Source of the DNA: Petroclostridium sp. X23
GTDB taxonomy: Bacteria; Bacillota; Clostridia; SK-Y3
Reading direction: 5' to 3'
NCBI RefSeq assembly: GCF_030013905.1
Contig: NZ_CP124862.1
Coordinates: 2,607,051-2,671,050 of the forward strand
Length of the DNA: 64,000 bases
Shown here: piece after piece, positions 48,453 through 57,659 of the stretch
Position numbering within the stretch: the stretch's first letter is position 1
Layout of the letters: the number at the start of each line of letters is the position of its first letter
Translations under genes and position numbers: made by a program
Notes under the pieces: generated by a model
What the model saw: only the letters and a program-made list of their open reading frames with translations
Database searches by the model: none
What the model was told of the DNA's origin: nothing

Positions 48453-48603
48453 AGTTCATGATGATTGACTTGCGATCTAGATCTTACCAGCCATTACAGA
48501 GTCTTTTACGGAAATTAGAATCAATCATTAAATTCATAAACCTCATCACAAAGTTTATAAATCTTAAAAAACCTGTAATGATGTTGGCACAATCATCATG
48601 AAC
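48453..48603. repeat. MITE-like element with nested inverted repeats
   Basis: The terminal arms GTTCATGATGATTG and CAATCATCATGAAC are perfect over 14 nt, 151 bp end to end. Inside, GCCATTACAG pairs with CTGTAATG, part of CTGTAATGATGTTGGC. No open frame. It lies between convergent genes and could also be a large terminator. Confidence 0.5.
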
Positions 48604-48691
48604 CCTATGCACTTATTTTATCCCGGCAAACAAATATTATGTTAAGTAAATTTTGGCTTGAAATTTGAGATCAGCCTTCCTTCTTTCGTCC

Positions 48692-49114
48692 TTAATCTCC
48701 TTTTTCTATATCATAAGGCCAATCTTGGATACCTCCTAAATCGTATATGTTTGTATAGCCAAGGCTCACAAGTATCTCAGAAGCATTTGCGCTTCGTCTT
48801 CCACTTCTGCAATATACGAAAATGACGGTATTTTTATCCGGAATTTTATCTTGCATTTCTTTCTCAAGAATCTCTAAAGGAATGAGCACACTTTGAGGGA
48901 TATGTTTCTCTTGATACTCTTCTTCTGTTCTAACATCCAATAAAATAATCCCCTCTTCTTCCTCTAAACGTTGTTTCGCTTCGGAAGGAGAAATTTTTTG
49001 ATATTTATTGCTATTCTGTGTACTTTTATTTCCGGTATTTAATCCTTTATTTGCACATGCGACAAAAGAAGCACTCATTATAACCACCATAAACAATACT
49101 GTTATTCTGTTCAT
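48692..49114 (-). CDS. Rhodanese-domain lipoprotein
   Basis: Lipoprotein signal with lipobox ending FVAC (Cys20), then a Ser/Asn-rich linker and a rhodanese domain (about 41-140). The active-site loop is FVYCRSGRRSANASEI with Cys102, so sulfur transfer chemistry is possible. The site is extracytoplasmic. At 140 residues it is a single-domain rhodanese. No partner gene is adjacent. Confidence 0.88.
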   Translation of the reverse strand: MNRITVLFMVVIMSASFVACANKGLNTGNKSTQNSNKYQKISPSEAKQRLEEEEGIILLDVRTEEEYQEKHIPQSVLIPLEILEKEMQDKIPDKNTVIFVYCRSGRRSANASEILVSLGYTNIYDLGGIQDWPYDIEKGD

Positions 49115-49355
49115 AAAAACCTCCTAAATAACGCTAATATGTTCATATTAATTATACCTAATCGATCTATTCTTTGCTATAATCAATGTTTTCCTTATTA
49201 TTTAACAGAACTTCAATAAAAAAGCCAATTATTGCAATTCCTACCCCATTGTTAGCGATTCAAACAATAGTACTACAAATACATGAATTTTATATTCTAT
49301 TTTTTAAATCTTTAAATACAATATAGAAGATATACTTTGTTTTGAGGTGATCTTA

Positions 49356-50066
49356 TTGAAGAAAATCAACCCTATTCTATTGATAGGTCTTATATTATTC
49401 ATCTCTGCAGTAGCTTTCAAAGATATTTATACAAAAAAAGATTATTTCAATTGGGAAGATGAACAGCAATCTACTTTCTTACAAAAAAATCCATATGAAA
49501 TATATATTGATTTATCGGAATATCGTCTATATCTTTTTAAAGATGGTGAAGTTGTTAAGAAATACCCAGTTGCCGGAGGAAAGGATGCTACTCCTTCTCC
49601 TTTCGGGGTATGGAAAGTGGCCGATAAAGGTGAATGGGGAAAATGGTTTGGCGGACATTGGCTTGGACTGAATGTTCCCTGGGGTACATACGGGATCCAT
49701 GGCACTACCCGCCCAAGTTCCGTTGGCCGCAGCGCCTCCCATGGTTGTATTCGCATGTTTAATAAAAACGTAGAAGAACTATGGAAAATAGTTCCTCAAG
49801 GCACCCCTGTCGTAATCACAAATGGTCCTTACAGTCCTTTCGGACTCAATCCCCGCATTATCCTACCCGGGGACAGAGGGTCCGATGTCCTTCATGTACA
49901 AATGATATTAAAGAAAAATGGCTTTTATAAAGGCGCGCTGGATGGTGTGTATGGCGATGGTATGAAATCCGCCGTATTTGCTATGCAAAAGAAAAACGGA
50001 ATTGAGCCTCATAACGAAATAGATAAGCAAACCTTAAAAGCACTAGGTATCTTTCGATTTGAATAG
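49356..50066 (+). CDS. L,D-transpeptidase (YkuD) with C-terminal peptidoglycan-binding domain
   Basis: N-terminal membrane anchor (about 5-22), then a YkuD domain with His115 (YGIHGTTRPSSVG) and the catalytic SASHGCIRM (His129, Cys131). A peptidoglycan-binding type 1 domain follows (about 165-236, GDRGSDVLHVQMILKKNGFY). The start is TTG 49356 behind GAGGTGA (236 residues); GTG 49347 overlaps that site. It probably makes 3-3 crosslinks or links in cortex or wall. Its position next to two SASP genes is compatible with a sporulation role, but that is inference. Confidence 0.9.
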   Translation: MKKINPILLIGLILFISAVAFKDIYTKKDYFNWEDEQQSTFLQKNPYEIYIDLSEYRLYLFKDGEVVKKYPVAGGKDATPSPFGVWKVADKGEWGKWFGGHWLGLNVPWGTYGIHGTTRPSSVGRSASHGCIRMFNKNVEELWKIVPQGTPVVITNGPYSPFGLNPRIILPGDRGSDVLHVQMILKKNGFYKGALDGVYGDGMKSAVFAMQKKNGIEPHNEIDKQTLKALGIFRFE

Positions 50067-50092
50067 AAAATTTTCCCTATGCTTTTGATCAG

Positions 50093-50122
50093 TTATAAAC
50101 AAACTTCGTCTTTCATATAATA
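50093..50122 (+). promoter_or_regulatory. Candidate sigma-G promoter of first sspH
   Basis: TTATA (50093-50097), 18-bp spacer, TATAATA (50116-50122). This is close to the forespore consensus gHATR-N18-CATnhTA. The same boxes with identical spacing occur before the second copy. Confidence 0.5.
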
Positions 50123-50149
50123 ATATTAAATTTTATAGGAGGCGATGAT

Positions 50150-50338
50150 ATGCAGTTGGAAAGAGCAAGGGAAATATATTTTTCACCTAACACGATTGAA
50201 GTTTTACATGCAGGAAATCCGGTATGGATTACACACTTGCACACAAACAATAACAATGTTGAAGTCAAAAATATTACAAATGATTCTATCATAGAAGTAC
50301 CAGTATGGGAACTTTCTGAAGGGAGAGCACTAGGATAG
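50150..50338 (+). CDS. sspH: Small acid-soluble spore protein, H type (copy 1)
   Basis: 62 residues, MQLERAREIYFSPNTIEVLH with GNPVWITHL and VPVWELSEG, matching SASP-H. SASPs of this minor class are made in the forespore and degraded on germination. GGAGG is 8 nt before the ATG. It is followed 96 bp later by a second copy. The protein is acidic and small, with no cysteine. Confidence 0.88.
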   Translation: MQLERAREIYFSPNTIEVLHAGNPVWITHLHTNNNNVEVKNITNDSIIEVPVWELSEGRALG

Positions 50339-50372
50339 ATCGTACAATTTATCCATTGCTTTTTCTCATTGC

Positions 50373-50402
50373 TTATAAACAGCCTGTCCTTTACATATAC
50401 TA
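50373..50402 (+). promoter_or_regulatory. Candidate sigma-G promoter of second sspH
   Basis: TTATA (50373-50377), 18-bp spacer, TATACTA (50396-50402). The flanking CATATACTAATACTAAA closely matches CATATAATAATATTAAA of copy 1, although the spacers differ in sequence. Confidence 0.55.
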
Positions 50403-50433
50403 ATACTAAAATTTAAAGGAAGGAGGTAACTAT

Positions 50434-50622
50434 ATGCGATTCGAAAGAGCAAAAGAAATCTTTCTCTCCCCTTCCACCATTGAAGTACTTCATGGAGACG
50501 ACCCTGTATGGATTACACGCTTAGATAGCGAGCAGCAGAGTGTTGAAATAAACAATCTAACCAGTGACACCACCTCTGAAGTTCCTGCTTCTGAGCTTTC
50601 AGAGAGAACCATCTTAAGCTAA
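50434..50622 (+). CDS. sspH: Small acid-soluble spore protein, H type (copy 2)
   Basis: Paralogue of the previous gene, also 62 residues: MRFERAKEIFLSPSTIEVLH, DPVWITRL and VPASELSER. It has its own ribosome binding site (AAGGAGG) and its own candidate promoter, so the two are likely separately transcribed. It ends inside a perfect 23-bp hairpin. Confidence 0.88.
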   Translation: MRFERAKEIFLSPSTIEVLHGDDPVWITRLDSEQQSVEINNLTSDTTSEVPASELSERTILS

Positions 50623-50660
50623 AAATGATGCTGCAACTGCAGCATCATTTTTAGCTTAAG
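50613..50660 (+). terminator. Perfect palindromic terminator of sspH copy 2
   Basis: Each arm is 23 nt from CTTAAGCTAAAAATGATGCT to GCA, around a 2-nt loop. The left arm contains the last codons and stop of the gene. The core AAAATGATGCTG is shared with the hairpin at 59309-59368. Confidence 0.75.
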
Positions 50661-50722
50661 ATTCAGATCGGCTATTCAGTTCAGCAAGACCAAGAAAAAA
50701 TACAAGATTCTTCTAATAAAAC

Positions 50723-50764
50723 AAAGGAGCATCAATAATCTGTTAAAATTATTGACGCTCCTTT
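50723..50764 (-). terminator. Terminator of the aldolase gene
   Basis: AAAGGAGCATCAATAAT and ATTATTGACGCTCCTTT flank CTGTTAAA; one mismatch in 17 bp. It is placed 40 nt after the stop of the leftward aldolase gene. Confidence 0.7.
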
Positions 50765-50806
50765 AGACTTGAACTCTCTACATAATATATTTTTTATCAC
50801 TTCACA

Positions 50807-51598
50807 TCAATCTTCCATTACCTTCCTGACAATATTCAAAGTCCCTCTTGCTGACTGATCCAAAAAGACCGTATCAATACCTAATGCAATAAATGTGAAT
50901 CCATCATCTAATGCTTTTTTTATAGAACAATCCGTTGGCTTTACAATATGAATCCCCGCAGATTTTCGGTGTTTTTTACAAACATGTACCACTTTATTAC
51001 ATGCTTCTATCATTAGCGGATGTGAAGTTTGTCCGGTAATTCCATATGATCCACTCATATCATAAGGTCCGATTAACACCCCATCAATGCCTTCTACCGC
51101 AAGAATCTCATCTATATTTTCCACTGCTTGTTTTGATTCAATCATCACCACAACGGCTATATCCCTGTTTGCGCTTTCGGCATACTCATCAAAGTCCACA
51201 CCCCAATTATTCGCTCTAAAAAACGAGAACCCTCGCACACCAATAGGCGGAAATTTAGACGCCAATACAGCTTTTCGGGCTTCTTCGGCAGTGTTCACCA
51301 ACGGAACAATCACTCCTTGCGCACCTGCATCAAGCACCTGCCGGATAGCAAGGGTATTGTTTTCCCTTACTCTGGCCATTGGTACACTTCCTCTACCATA
51401 CATCCCTCTCACAAGATTTGAAAATACTTCAATATCAATATCAGAATGCTCACAATCAGCCGCAACCCAATTAAATCCAGCATTCGAGAATATTTCAGCC
51501 ACCACCGAACTACCTATTTGTATCCATGTACCCAATGTAACTCGTCTTTGAAGCAATGCTTTTCTTACAGGATTTTTTATTTGCTCGATATCATTCAT
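50807..51598 (-). CDS. HpcH/HpaI-family aldolase
   Basis: Class II pyruvate-type aldolase of 263 residues that cleaves a 2-oxo-hydroxy acid to pyruvate and an aldehyde in characterised relatives. Visible motifs are the N-terminal GTWIQIGSSVVAEIF, ADCEHSDID, the arginine in PMARVRENN, VVVMIESKQAVENIDEI (Glu154) and VLIGPYDMSGSYG (Asp180), which give the metal site. ATG 51598 is preferred to GTG 51607. It is last gene of the Tct operon. The substrate is unknown; relatives include HpaI, GarL and RhmA. Confidence 0.88.
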   Translation of the reverse strand: MNDIEQIKNPVRKALLQRRVTLGTWIQIGSSVVAEIFSNAGFNWVAADCEHSDIDIEVFSNLVRGMYGRGSVPMARVRENNTLAIRQVLDAGAQGVIVPLVNTAEEARKAVLASKFPPIGVRGFSFFRANNWGVDFDEYAESANRDIAVVVMIESKQAVENIDEILAVEGIDGVLIGPYDMSGSYGITGQTSHPLMIEACNKVVHVCKKHRKSAGIHIVKPTDCSIKKALDDGFTFIALGIDTVFLDQSARGTLNIVRKVMED

Positions 51599-51641
51599 TA
51601 TAGTCACTCACTTTTAGTTTTTTATATAACAACGTCCCAAA

Positions 51642-52295
51642 TTATCTACATAATGTATTTTTCAACTGTTCAATACAATACTTCGGACTGGATACTGCCG
51701 TACAAGCGCAAATTTCTGCTATTTCTTCTTCCAAATGAGCCATAGACGCCTGGGCCAATATGATAACATCCTGTCCTTTGATTTCCGAAGCCCTTCTTTT
51801 GACATCTTCGTCATGAAACTGCTGATCTCCTGCTTTAATGGCGATATACGCCTCCGGACAAACCTCTACGGATATCTCAATTTCTTTATTTAATTTTTTC
51901 GCTTCACTTAGAAGCTTTGTTTTGGTTGGACCGATAGTACTATCGGCAGTTGCAAGAATTGTGATCCTTGTTCCTAATTCCACGGCTTTAATTATCATCG
52001 CTTCGTCGATGGTAATCAAAGGTACTTTAATAAAAGGTCTTATTTTTTCAACCGCAGGCGACAACGTAGAACAAGTTACTACAATGGCATTCGGTTCTAT
52101 CATCTCAGCACATTTTATAATGGATAGAAGCCTATTCATATTATCTATGGTGAATACACCCTTTTCTGCGGGATCACTAGCAAGATATTCATCCACCGTA
52201 TTGACGATTTTAACATCGTTTATTACTTCTTTTATTTTACCTGCAAAAGTGGCATAAACACTGGGTACTGTGTGAACTAAAGATACTTTGTACAT
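51642..52295 (-). CDS. Asp/Glu/hydantoin racemase family protein
   Basis: 217 residues with the first catalytic-type cysteine in VVTCSTLSP (Cys75) and a late CACTAVSSP where the second is expected. The family includes aspartate, glutamate and hydantoin racemases and maleate isomerases, so the chemistry (epimerisation next to a carboxylate) is clearer than the substrate. GGGGGGAG lies 6 nt before the ATG. Positioned between an isomerase and the aldolase, it probably sets the stereochemistry of the aldolase substrate. Confidence 0.78.
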   Translation of the reverse strand: MYKVSLVHTVPSVYATFAGKIKEVINDVKIVNTVDEYLASDPAEKGVFTIDNMNRLLSIIKCAEMIEPNAIVVTCSTLSPAVEKIRPFIKVPLITIDEAMIIKAVELGTRITILATADSTIGPTKTKLLSEAKKLNKEIEISVEVCPEAYIAIKAGDQQFHDEDVKRRASEIKGQDVIILAQASMAHLEEEIAEICACTAVSSPKYCIEQLKNTLCR

Positions 52296-52321
52296 CTTTC
52301 TCCCCCCTTACAATTTTATGG

Positions 52322-53149
52322 TTATTCATAAATTTTATTTAAAATCGGTCTTAAATGCTTGATGGCACCCTGTGCCGCAGCATCTTGATCCGGTATTTGA
52401 AATATCTCTGTACAGAAGGCGCCATCAAAACCTACATCCTTAAACGCGCTAATGATTTTTTCAAAATCCAATCCGCAGTGCCCCGGATACCTTCTATTAT
52501 TATCCGCTAAATGCACATGAATATTATAATCAGCATATTTTTCGATTTCTTTAAACATATCTTTTTCCTCTATATGCATATGAAATACGTCCATCATGAT
52601 TTTAAAATATTCATTATCTACATCATTTACTACCTTTACCGCTTCTTCAATGGTATTAATAAAATTCGTCTGCATCAAAGTCACATTTTCCAATGCAATC
52701 TTTACATCCTTCTTCCCGGCATAGTCACTGATATCTTTAAATGCATCAATCGCATATGCATAAGAACCCTCCTTGGGGAGTGCGTCACAAAATTGCCCTC
52801 TCACCCTGCCGATATTGATATAAGCTCCTAAAGCCGCTGCAAAATCTATAATGCCTTTCACCCTTTTACGAGCTTCAGTGCGTACACTTTCATCTTTGTC
52901 CATAAATGAAAGCTTTAACTGTCCAAAAATTTCTCCGGTACATACCAGCGCAACATCCAAATTGTTTTTGTCCGCCAGGGTTTTTACCAACTCCCAATCC
53001 AACTCAGAAGGATTCAATGTCATAAGTTCAACACCATCATATCCAAGTTCGCTTAGTCGTCCGAAGCTATCTTCAAGTTCACCCTGAAACGCGGTAACTG
53101 CCGGGGATATTGCGACATCCGGTGTTGCAACCTGATAACACAACTTCAT
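52322..53149 (-). CDS. Sugar phosphate isomerase/epimerase-like TIM barrel (copy 1)
   Basis: 275 residues of the xylose isomerase-like (AP_endonuc_2) fold. Metal-binding strands are visible: VKIALENV, FKIMMDVFHMHIEE, NIHVHLADNNRRYPGHC and FDGAFCTEIF. It is similar in kind, not in detail, to the gene at 56742-57659. It is next to tctA in the operon. Possible activities are hydroxypyruvate isomerase, epimerase or dehydratase; sequence alone does not choose. Confidence 0.8.
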   Translation of the reverse strand: MKLCYQVATPDVAISPAVTAFQGELEDSFGRLSELGYDGVELMTLNPSELDWELVKTLADKNNLDVALVCTGEIFGQLKLSFMDKDESVRTEARKRVKGIIDFAAALGAYINIGRVRGQFCDALPKEGSYAYAIDAFKDISDYAGKKDVKIALENVTLMQTNFINTIEEAVKVVNDVDNEYFKIMMDVFHMHIEEKDMFKEIEKYADYNIHVHLADNNRRYPGHCGLDFEKIISAFKDVGFDGAFCTEIFQIPDQDAAAQGAIKHLRPILNKIYE

Positions 53150-53248
53150 GCGTCCACTCTCCTTGATCGTTTATTATTATCAACATATTCATCCATACTT
53201 GCTAAATATGTTTAATGATTCAAATATCTTTACTCTACCCAAAAATAA

Positions 53249-54784
53249 TCACTGTTCGATAGCGGTCTTTCCTTTATGCAGTACTTTAGTTTTTATCCAT
53301 GCAAAAAGCTTATCGGTTACTTTTAATTGACTTAATATCGCATATACGATCATACACACAACAATTAATGCGATAGGTCTTGTAAAGAACGGTGCCAAAC
53401 TTCCTCCCGATGCTTGAAGAGTACGGCGGATATTGGTATCCGCAAGAGGCCCTAAAATAATCCCCAAAACAACAGGCGCTGCCGGATAATTCATTTTTTC
53501 GAATAAGAATCCGATAATTCCGAATACAAACATAACATACAGATCAAAGGTATTGATATTCAATGCATAACTGCCAATGATAGAAAGCACGCCTACGATG
53601 GGCATCAAAATGAAAGTAGGCACTTTTACAACTTTAGGTGCAAATTGACAAGCAATCCATCCATATATCCTCATCGTAAGCGCAGCAAGCAGCAGCAGCG
53701 CGCTCATTTCTGCAATGAAGTTCGGAAATTCAAAAGTAAGCATGGGACCCGGTCTAATTCCGTGCAGCCATAATGCTCCCAACAACACGGCAGTCGGAGC
53801 ACTTCCGGGGATAGCAAGGCTTAAAAGCGGAATTAATGCTCCACCTATCGCAGCATTATTTGCCGTCTCTGCCGCAATAACACCTTCATAGGAACCTTTG
53901 CCGAATTCTTCACTTTTTTTACTGGTTCTCCTGGCCGTATCGTAGGACAACCATGCCGCAACATCTTCTCCTACGCCAGGTATTGCACCTACTCCGGTCC
54001 CAATTAATCCCGACCTTAAGATGGTAGGAAAATAATCCTTAATCATTCTAAAGATGCCCGGCCCTTTTCCTTTGCTTACCTCGGCTACTTTTGCAGCACC
54101 ACCTTTATTTGACAACTCAGATAGCAAACTGGGAATCCCAAACATCCCAATCATAGCCGGAACGAAAGCGACTCCCCCCATCAAACCTACAACATCAAAA
54201 GTATATCGCGGATAACCAAAGATCCCTTCAAAACCTATACATGATGCAGCCAGACCTATGAACCCTCCTATCCAACCTTTCAAAGGAAGACCCTGAGCGG
54301 TGAGAGAACCGCAGATTAGAACACCAAAAATCGCAAGCAGTGCATATTCTGCAGAAGTAAAATTCAATGCCAGCTTTTGAAGCAGCGGCGTAAATCCCGC
54401 AAGACATACCATACCGAATAATGAACCTATAAAAGATGCAATAGTAGCCAAACTCAATGCAGTTCCACCTTCACCCCGCATAGCCAGCGGCTGCCCGTCC
54501 AGTACCGTAGCTGCCGCCGAAGCTGTACCAGGTATACCGATAAGAACCGCAGAAATAGATCCACCATAAATGGCTCCAACATAAATGCCCAGCAAAACGA
54601 TCAGAGCCGCTTCAGTCGGCAGCCCATATGTCAAACCCGTAAGAAGCGCGATACCCATCGTAGCAGATAATCCCGGCAGCGTACCGATAATGATTCCCGC
54701 AATAGAACTTACCGATAGTAAAAGTATATTTTGTACTGTTAAAAATTTAAAAAACGCAACAAACAGAGCTATTATTTGCTCCAT
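53249..54784 (-). CDS. tctA: Tripartite tricarboxylate transporter, large membrane subunit
   Basis: 511 residues with about twelve hydrophobic segments. The TctA signature GTLPGLSATMGIALLTGLTY (about 33-52) and YVGAIYGGSISAVLIGIPGT are clear, and the second repeat has GVIAAETANNAAIGGALIPL. This is the sodium- or proton-driven channel part of the TTT importer; GGAGGGG precedes the ATG. Confidence 0.95.
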   Translation of the reverse strand: MEQIIALFVAFFKFLTVQNILLLSVSSIAGIIIGTLPGLSATMGIALLTGLTYGLPTEAALIVLLGIYVGAIYGGSISAVLIGIPGTASAAATVLDGQPLAMRGEGGTALSLATIASFIGSLFGMVCLAGFTPLLQKLALNFTSAEYALLAIFGVLICGSLTAQGLPLKGWIGGFIGLAASCIGFEGIFGYPRYTFDVVGLMGGVAFVPAMIGMFGIPSLLSELSNKGGAAKVAEVSKGKGPGIFRMIKDYFPTILRSGLIGTGVGAIPGVGEDVAAWLSYDTARRTSKKSEEFGKGSYEGVIAAETANNAAIGGALIPLLSLAIPGSAPTAVLLGALWLHGIRPGPMLTFEFPNFIAEMSALLLLAALTMRIYGWIACQFAPKVVKVPTFILMPIVGVLSIIGSYALNINTFDLYVMFVFGIIGFLFEKMNYPAAPVVLGIILGPLADTNIRRTLQASGGSLAPFFTRPIALIVVCMIVYAILSQLKVTDKLFAWIKTKVLHKGKTAIEQ

Positions 54785-54805
54785 AGCCTAATCCCCCTCC
54801 TTCTC

Positions 54806-55324
54806 TTATGGTAAAGGTATTTTCGCGAAGTTCGAAAAACCATATCCAACAACAACAGAACAAATGCCGCAAATGATAATAATTTTCCAAATTGCATATC
54901 TATTGGTTTTAAAGATTGACATGTTGATAAATAGATATATAAATGTAGAAATTTCGTATCTAACTCTTCCCAATAACACAAAAATATAAATGGTCAATAA
55001 TCCTAATGCTATCAAAAACCGTGCAAAAGTTTCTGTTTTCAAAAATGCGATGGCTTTATCAAAATCTTCTTTGTTTATTCCTTTTGCTTCTTTTATACCT
55101 ATAAAAAGTAGAATAATTGCTTGAAACATAAGTCCCAACCCTATAAACGCAGGGAAAATACCCGGTGCTACAAACCACTTACCCGGAGAACCGGTTAGTT
55201 CTTCTACCGGCATACGTATGGCAGCTAAGAAAAATAAAAAGCCAAATACAAAAAGTATAATACCTGTTATTATATCTATTTTTCTAAGTTTCTTAGTGTC
55301 TTCTGTTATCTCCACCTTATCCAT
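54806..55324 (-). CDS. tctB: Tripartite tricarboxylate transporter, small membrane subunit
   Basis: 172 residues, four hydrophobic helices (around 14-34, 58-80, 96-115 and 121-165), with the TctB-like phrase SPGKWFVAPGIFPAFIGLGL. ATG 55324 with AGGTCAGGTGA is preferred; the open frame to 55411 lacks a ribosome binding site. It is between tctC and tctA. Confidence 0.88.
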   Translation of the reverse strand: MDKVEITEDTKKLRKIDIITGIILFVFGFLFFLAAIRMPVEELTGSPGKWFVAPGIFPAFIGLGLMFQAIILLFIGIKEAKGINKEDFDKAIAFLKTETFARFLIALGLLTIYIFVLLGRVRYEISTFIYLFINMSIFKTNRYAIWKIIIICGICSVVVGYGFSNFAKIPLP

Positions 55325-55420
55325 ATTATCACCTGACCTTTCAAAATAATTTATGAAAAAGTCATAATTCTGAATGCGGCAGCACACTGCCACACCCAGA
55401 ATTATCAACATTGTATATCC

Positions 55421-56527
55421 TTAAGGTTTAGGAATATCAAATTCTTCAGGAGATTTTGTTGCTGCACCGGCATTATATAATGTCCAAGAGTATATGGAAT
55501 CTAGTTGTTTATGTGTTTTTTCTACCGCTTCTCCATGAAGTCCGTATATCTTATACCCTAAATCACTTGCAACCTTTTTAACTTCTTCACTGTCTTTCGC
55601 TTTTTCAAAGGCATCATGATATGCTTTCTTAATATTTTCAGGCAAATCCTTAGGGATGGCTATGCCAAGCCACTGCATCGCAGGTGTCAACTCTGCATAC
55701 TTAGGATAGCTATGGGTAATGGCCGGCACTTTTCCATATCCGGGTACTTCTTCATCTTCAGTACTGATGGCAGCTAAAGGACGCAGCTTTTTAGCCTTTA
55801 TATATTCAGCTTGTTCTGCCAGGGATGTTACAACAACATCTACTTCTCCTGAAAGTGCTGCTACTTGTGAAGGATGACTGCCTTCATACGGCAGCTGATT
55901 GAACTTGACTCCTGTTACAGCTTCAACTTGATGAAGCTTTGCGCCCCATGTACTGGTAGCCTGTGCTGCCGCTGCTTTTAATTCTTTTGTTTTAGCAGCC
56001 TCGACAAGTTCCTCAAGTGTCTGATATGGTGATGACGCCGGCACAGAAATCGCACCTTCGCTTCCGATCATCATCATTGCTTCCCAGATATCTGCGGTCG
56101 GTTTATCCAACGCGCCAAGAACAGTTAATCCATGCAGGGGCTCAGATGCACCAAGGATTGTATACCCATCTCTCTTTGCGTTCAAAACGTGATTAGCACC
56201 AACTCCGCCTGAACCCCCGGTCATATTTACAACCTGGAACGGCACGCCAAATTCTTTTTCAAATACTTTGGCAATGGTTCTGCTGGCAAGGTCTGTTCCA
56301 CCGCCGGCACCAACAAAACATACAATGGTAACAGGCCTGGTCGGCTTCCACGCTTCTTCAGTTTGTGCTTCTGGCGCTTCTGCTTTTGGTGCTTCTTCCT
56401 TTTTCGTATCCGCTGCAGGTGCTTCTGCTTTATCCGGCGCTTTTTGACCACACGCTGCAAAAGTAACCATTAGCATTGCTGCAACGATAAAACTCAACAT
56501 CTTTTTAAAACCAGTCTTTTTGATCAT
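55421..56527 (-). CDS. tctC: Tripartite tricarboxylate transporter, binding lipoprotein
   Basis: Bug-family binding protein of 368 residues. The signal peptide ends TFAAC (Cys26), followed by a repetitive Glu/Ala/Pro/Lys linker (about 29-58). The binding domain has VTIVCFVGAGGGTDLASRTI and VVNMTGGSGGVGANHVLNAK, the carboxylate-binding loops. It captures a carboxylate or sugar acid outside the cell. The start has GGGGGAG 7 nt upstream. Confidence 0.93.
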   Translation of the reverse strand: MIKKTGFKKMLSFIVAAMLMVTFAACGQKAPDKAEAPAADTKKEEAPKAEAPEAQTEEAWKPTRPVTIVCFVGAGGGTDLASRTIAKVFEKEFGVPFQVVNMTGGSGGVGANHVLNAKRDGYTILGASEPLHGLTVLGALDKPTADIWEAMMMIGSEGAISVPASSPYQTLEELVEAAKTKELKAAAAQATSTWGAKLHQVEAVTGVKFNQLPYEGSHPSQVAALSGEVDVVVTSLAEQAEYIKAKKLRPLAAISTEDEEVPGYGKVPAITHSYPKYAELTPAMQWLGIAIPKDLPENIKKAYHDAFEKAKDSEEVKKVASDLGYKIYGLHGEAVEKTHKQLDSIYSWTLYNAGAATKSPEEFDIPKP

Positions 56528-56741
56528 TATTACTCCCCCTCATTAATAAATGATTTTCTTGGCTCCTCTTTTCGGGACATCCTTTACACTTTAAAATGTT
56601 ACGCTCTCCTCCTCCCTCCAACTAAACACATTATTTCTTCCAACAGATGCCCTTTATATTTCACTCTTATAACCCACCAGGGCGTAAGAGTAAATAGCTC
56701 CTTATCAACATATGTATTCCACTTACTTGTGCAGCTCCATA

Positions 56742-57659
56742 TCAAACCATTGCCCACGCCGCATTTAATACTCTTTTTGCATTGGCAACCACCAAATTCG
56801 GGTCTTCATCTTCAAACGGCTTTACCTCAAAACTCACAATAGGCCTCTCTTGCTCATTAAGAAAACCTATTTCCTTTAATACCCTCAAATACTCTGCCAA
56901 CTCTTTCACATCGTTTTCTCCCCCCGGGAACCCAAATCTCGGGTGTAAATCCCCATAACCGGGAAGCGCAGGGTCTTTTAATACGCAATTTCCCATATGT
57001 GCATGAACGATATATTCCTTAATAGGAAGAATGGATTCTTCTATTGTTTCTCTCAGCAGAGGAATATGACTCAAGTCAACCATTAACCCAAAATTGTTAT
57101 ATTCGCTCCTAATGTCTTGGGCAAATCTTTTGGCAAGTGCCACAGGCCCTATAATAGACTTTTTATCTATATCATAATCAAATACTTCTAGTACAACTTT
57201 CATATCCCCTTTTGCTTTTGCATACCCGCAAAGCTCCTTAGTGGATTTCACCAGTGCCTGATACGCCTCTTCTTTGCCTTTCTGATCTTGAGGATATTTT
57301 CCGCTCAAAAACCCGAATCCGACACAGCCCATTTCATAAGCCTCGTCAATTCCATCTTTTAATGTATCGACAGCTCTTTTTCTTCCATCTTCATGTAAAT
57401 CATTAATATTTAATCCTTGAATCATTAATCTGGGTCCTGCAGAATATGCAGTTGTCAAATGCGCTGTTTCTATCATTTTTTTAGCTATTTTCCTTACATT
57501 GCTATCTTTTATCCACGTAATCTCCACTACATCAAAATAATCATCTACAGCAATCTTTTTCAGTGTTTCTTCAACAGGCCCTTCTCCCGATACAACATCA
57601 GGATAAGCCATAAAATGAATCAAGCCCACTTTCATATACTTACTCAGTGATTCATTCAT
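56742..57659 (-). CDS. Sugar phosphate isomerase/epimerase-like TIM barrel (copy 2)
   Basis: 305 residues from ATG 57659 behind GGGGGTAATAGGA. Xylose isomerase-like fold with MKVVLEVFDY, FGLMVDLSHIPLLRETI, YIVHAHMGNCV and RPIVSFEVKPF contributing the metal site. It is the first gene of the Tct operon, directly facing the LacI regulator. The distinct sequence compared with 52322-53149 suggests two different steps of the pathway. Confidence 0.82.
   Translation of the reverse strand: MNESLSKYMKVGLIHFMAYPDVVSGEGPVEETLKKIAVDDYFDVVEITWIKDSNVRKIAKKMIETAHLTTAYSAGPRLMIQGLNINDLHEDGRKRAVDTLKDGIDEAYEMGCVGFGFLSGKYPQDQKGKEEAYQALVKSTKELCGYAKAKGDMKVVLEVFDYDIDKKSIIGPVALAKRFAQDIRSEYNNFGLMVDLSHIPLLRETIEESILPIKEYIVHAHMGNCVLKDPALPGYGDLHPRFGFPGGENDVKELAEYLRVLKEIGFLNEQERPIVSFEVKPFEDEDPNLVVANAKRVLNAAWAMV

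Noticed and set aside
48453..48603. Insertion sequence remnant
   Set aside because: No transposase-like frame in 151 bp; kept only as a MITE-like candidate.
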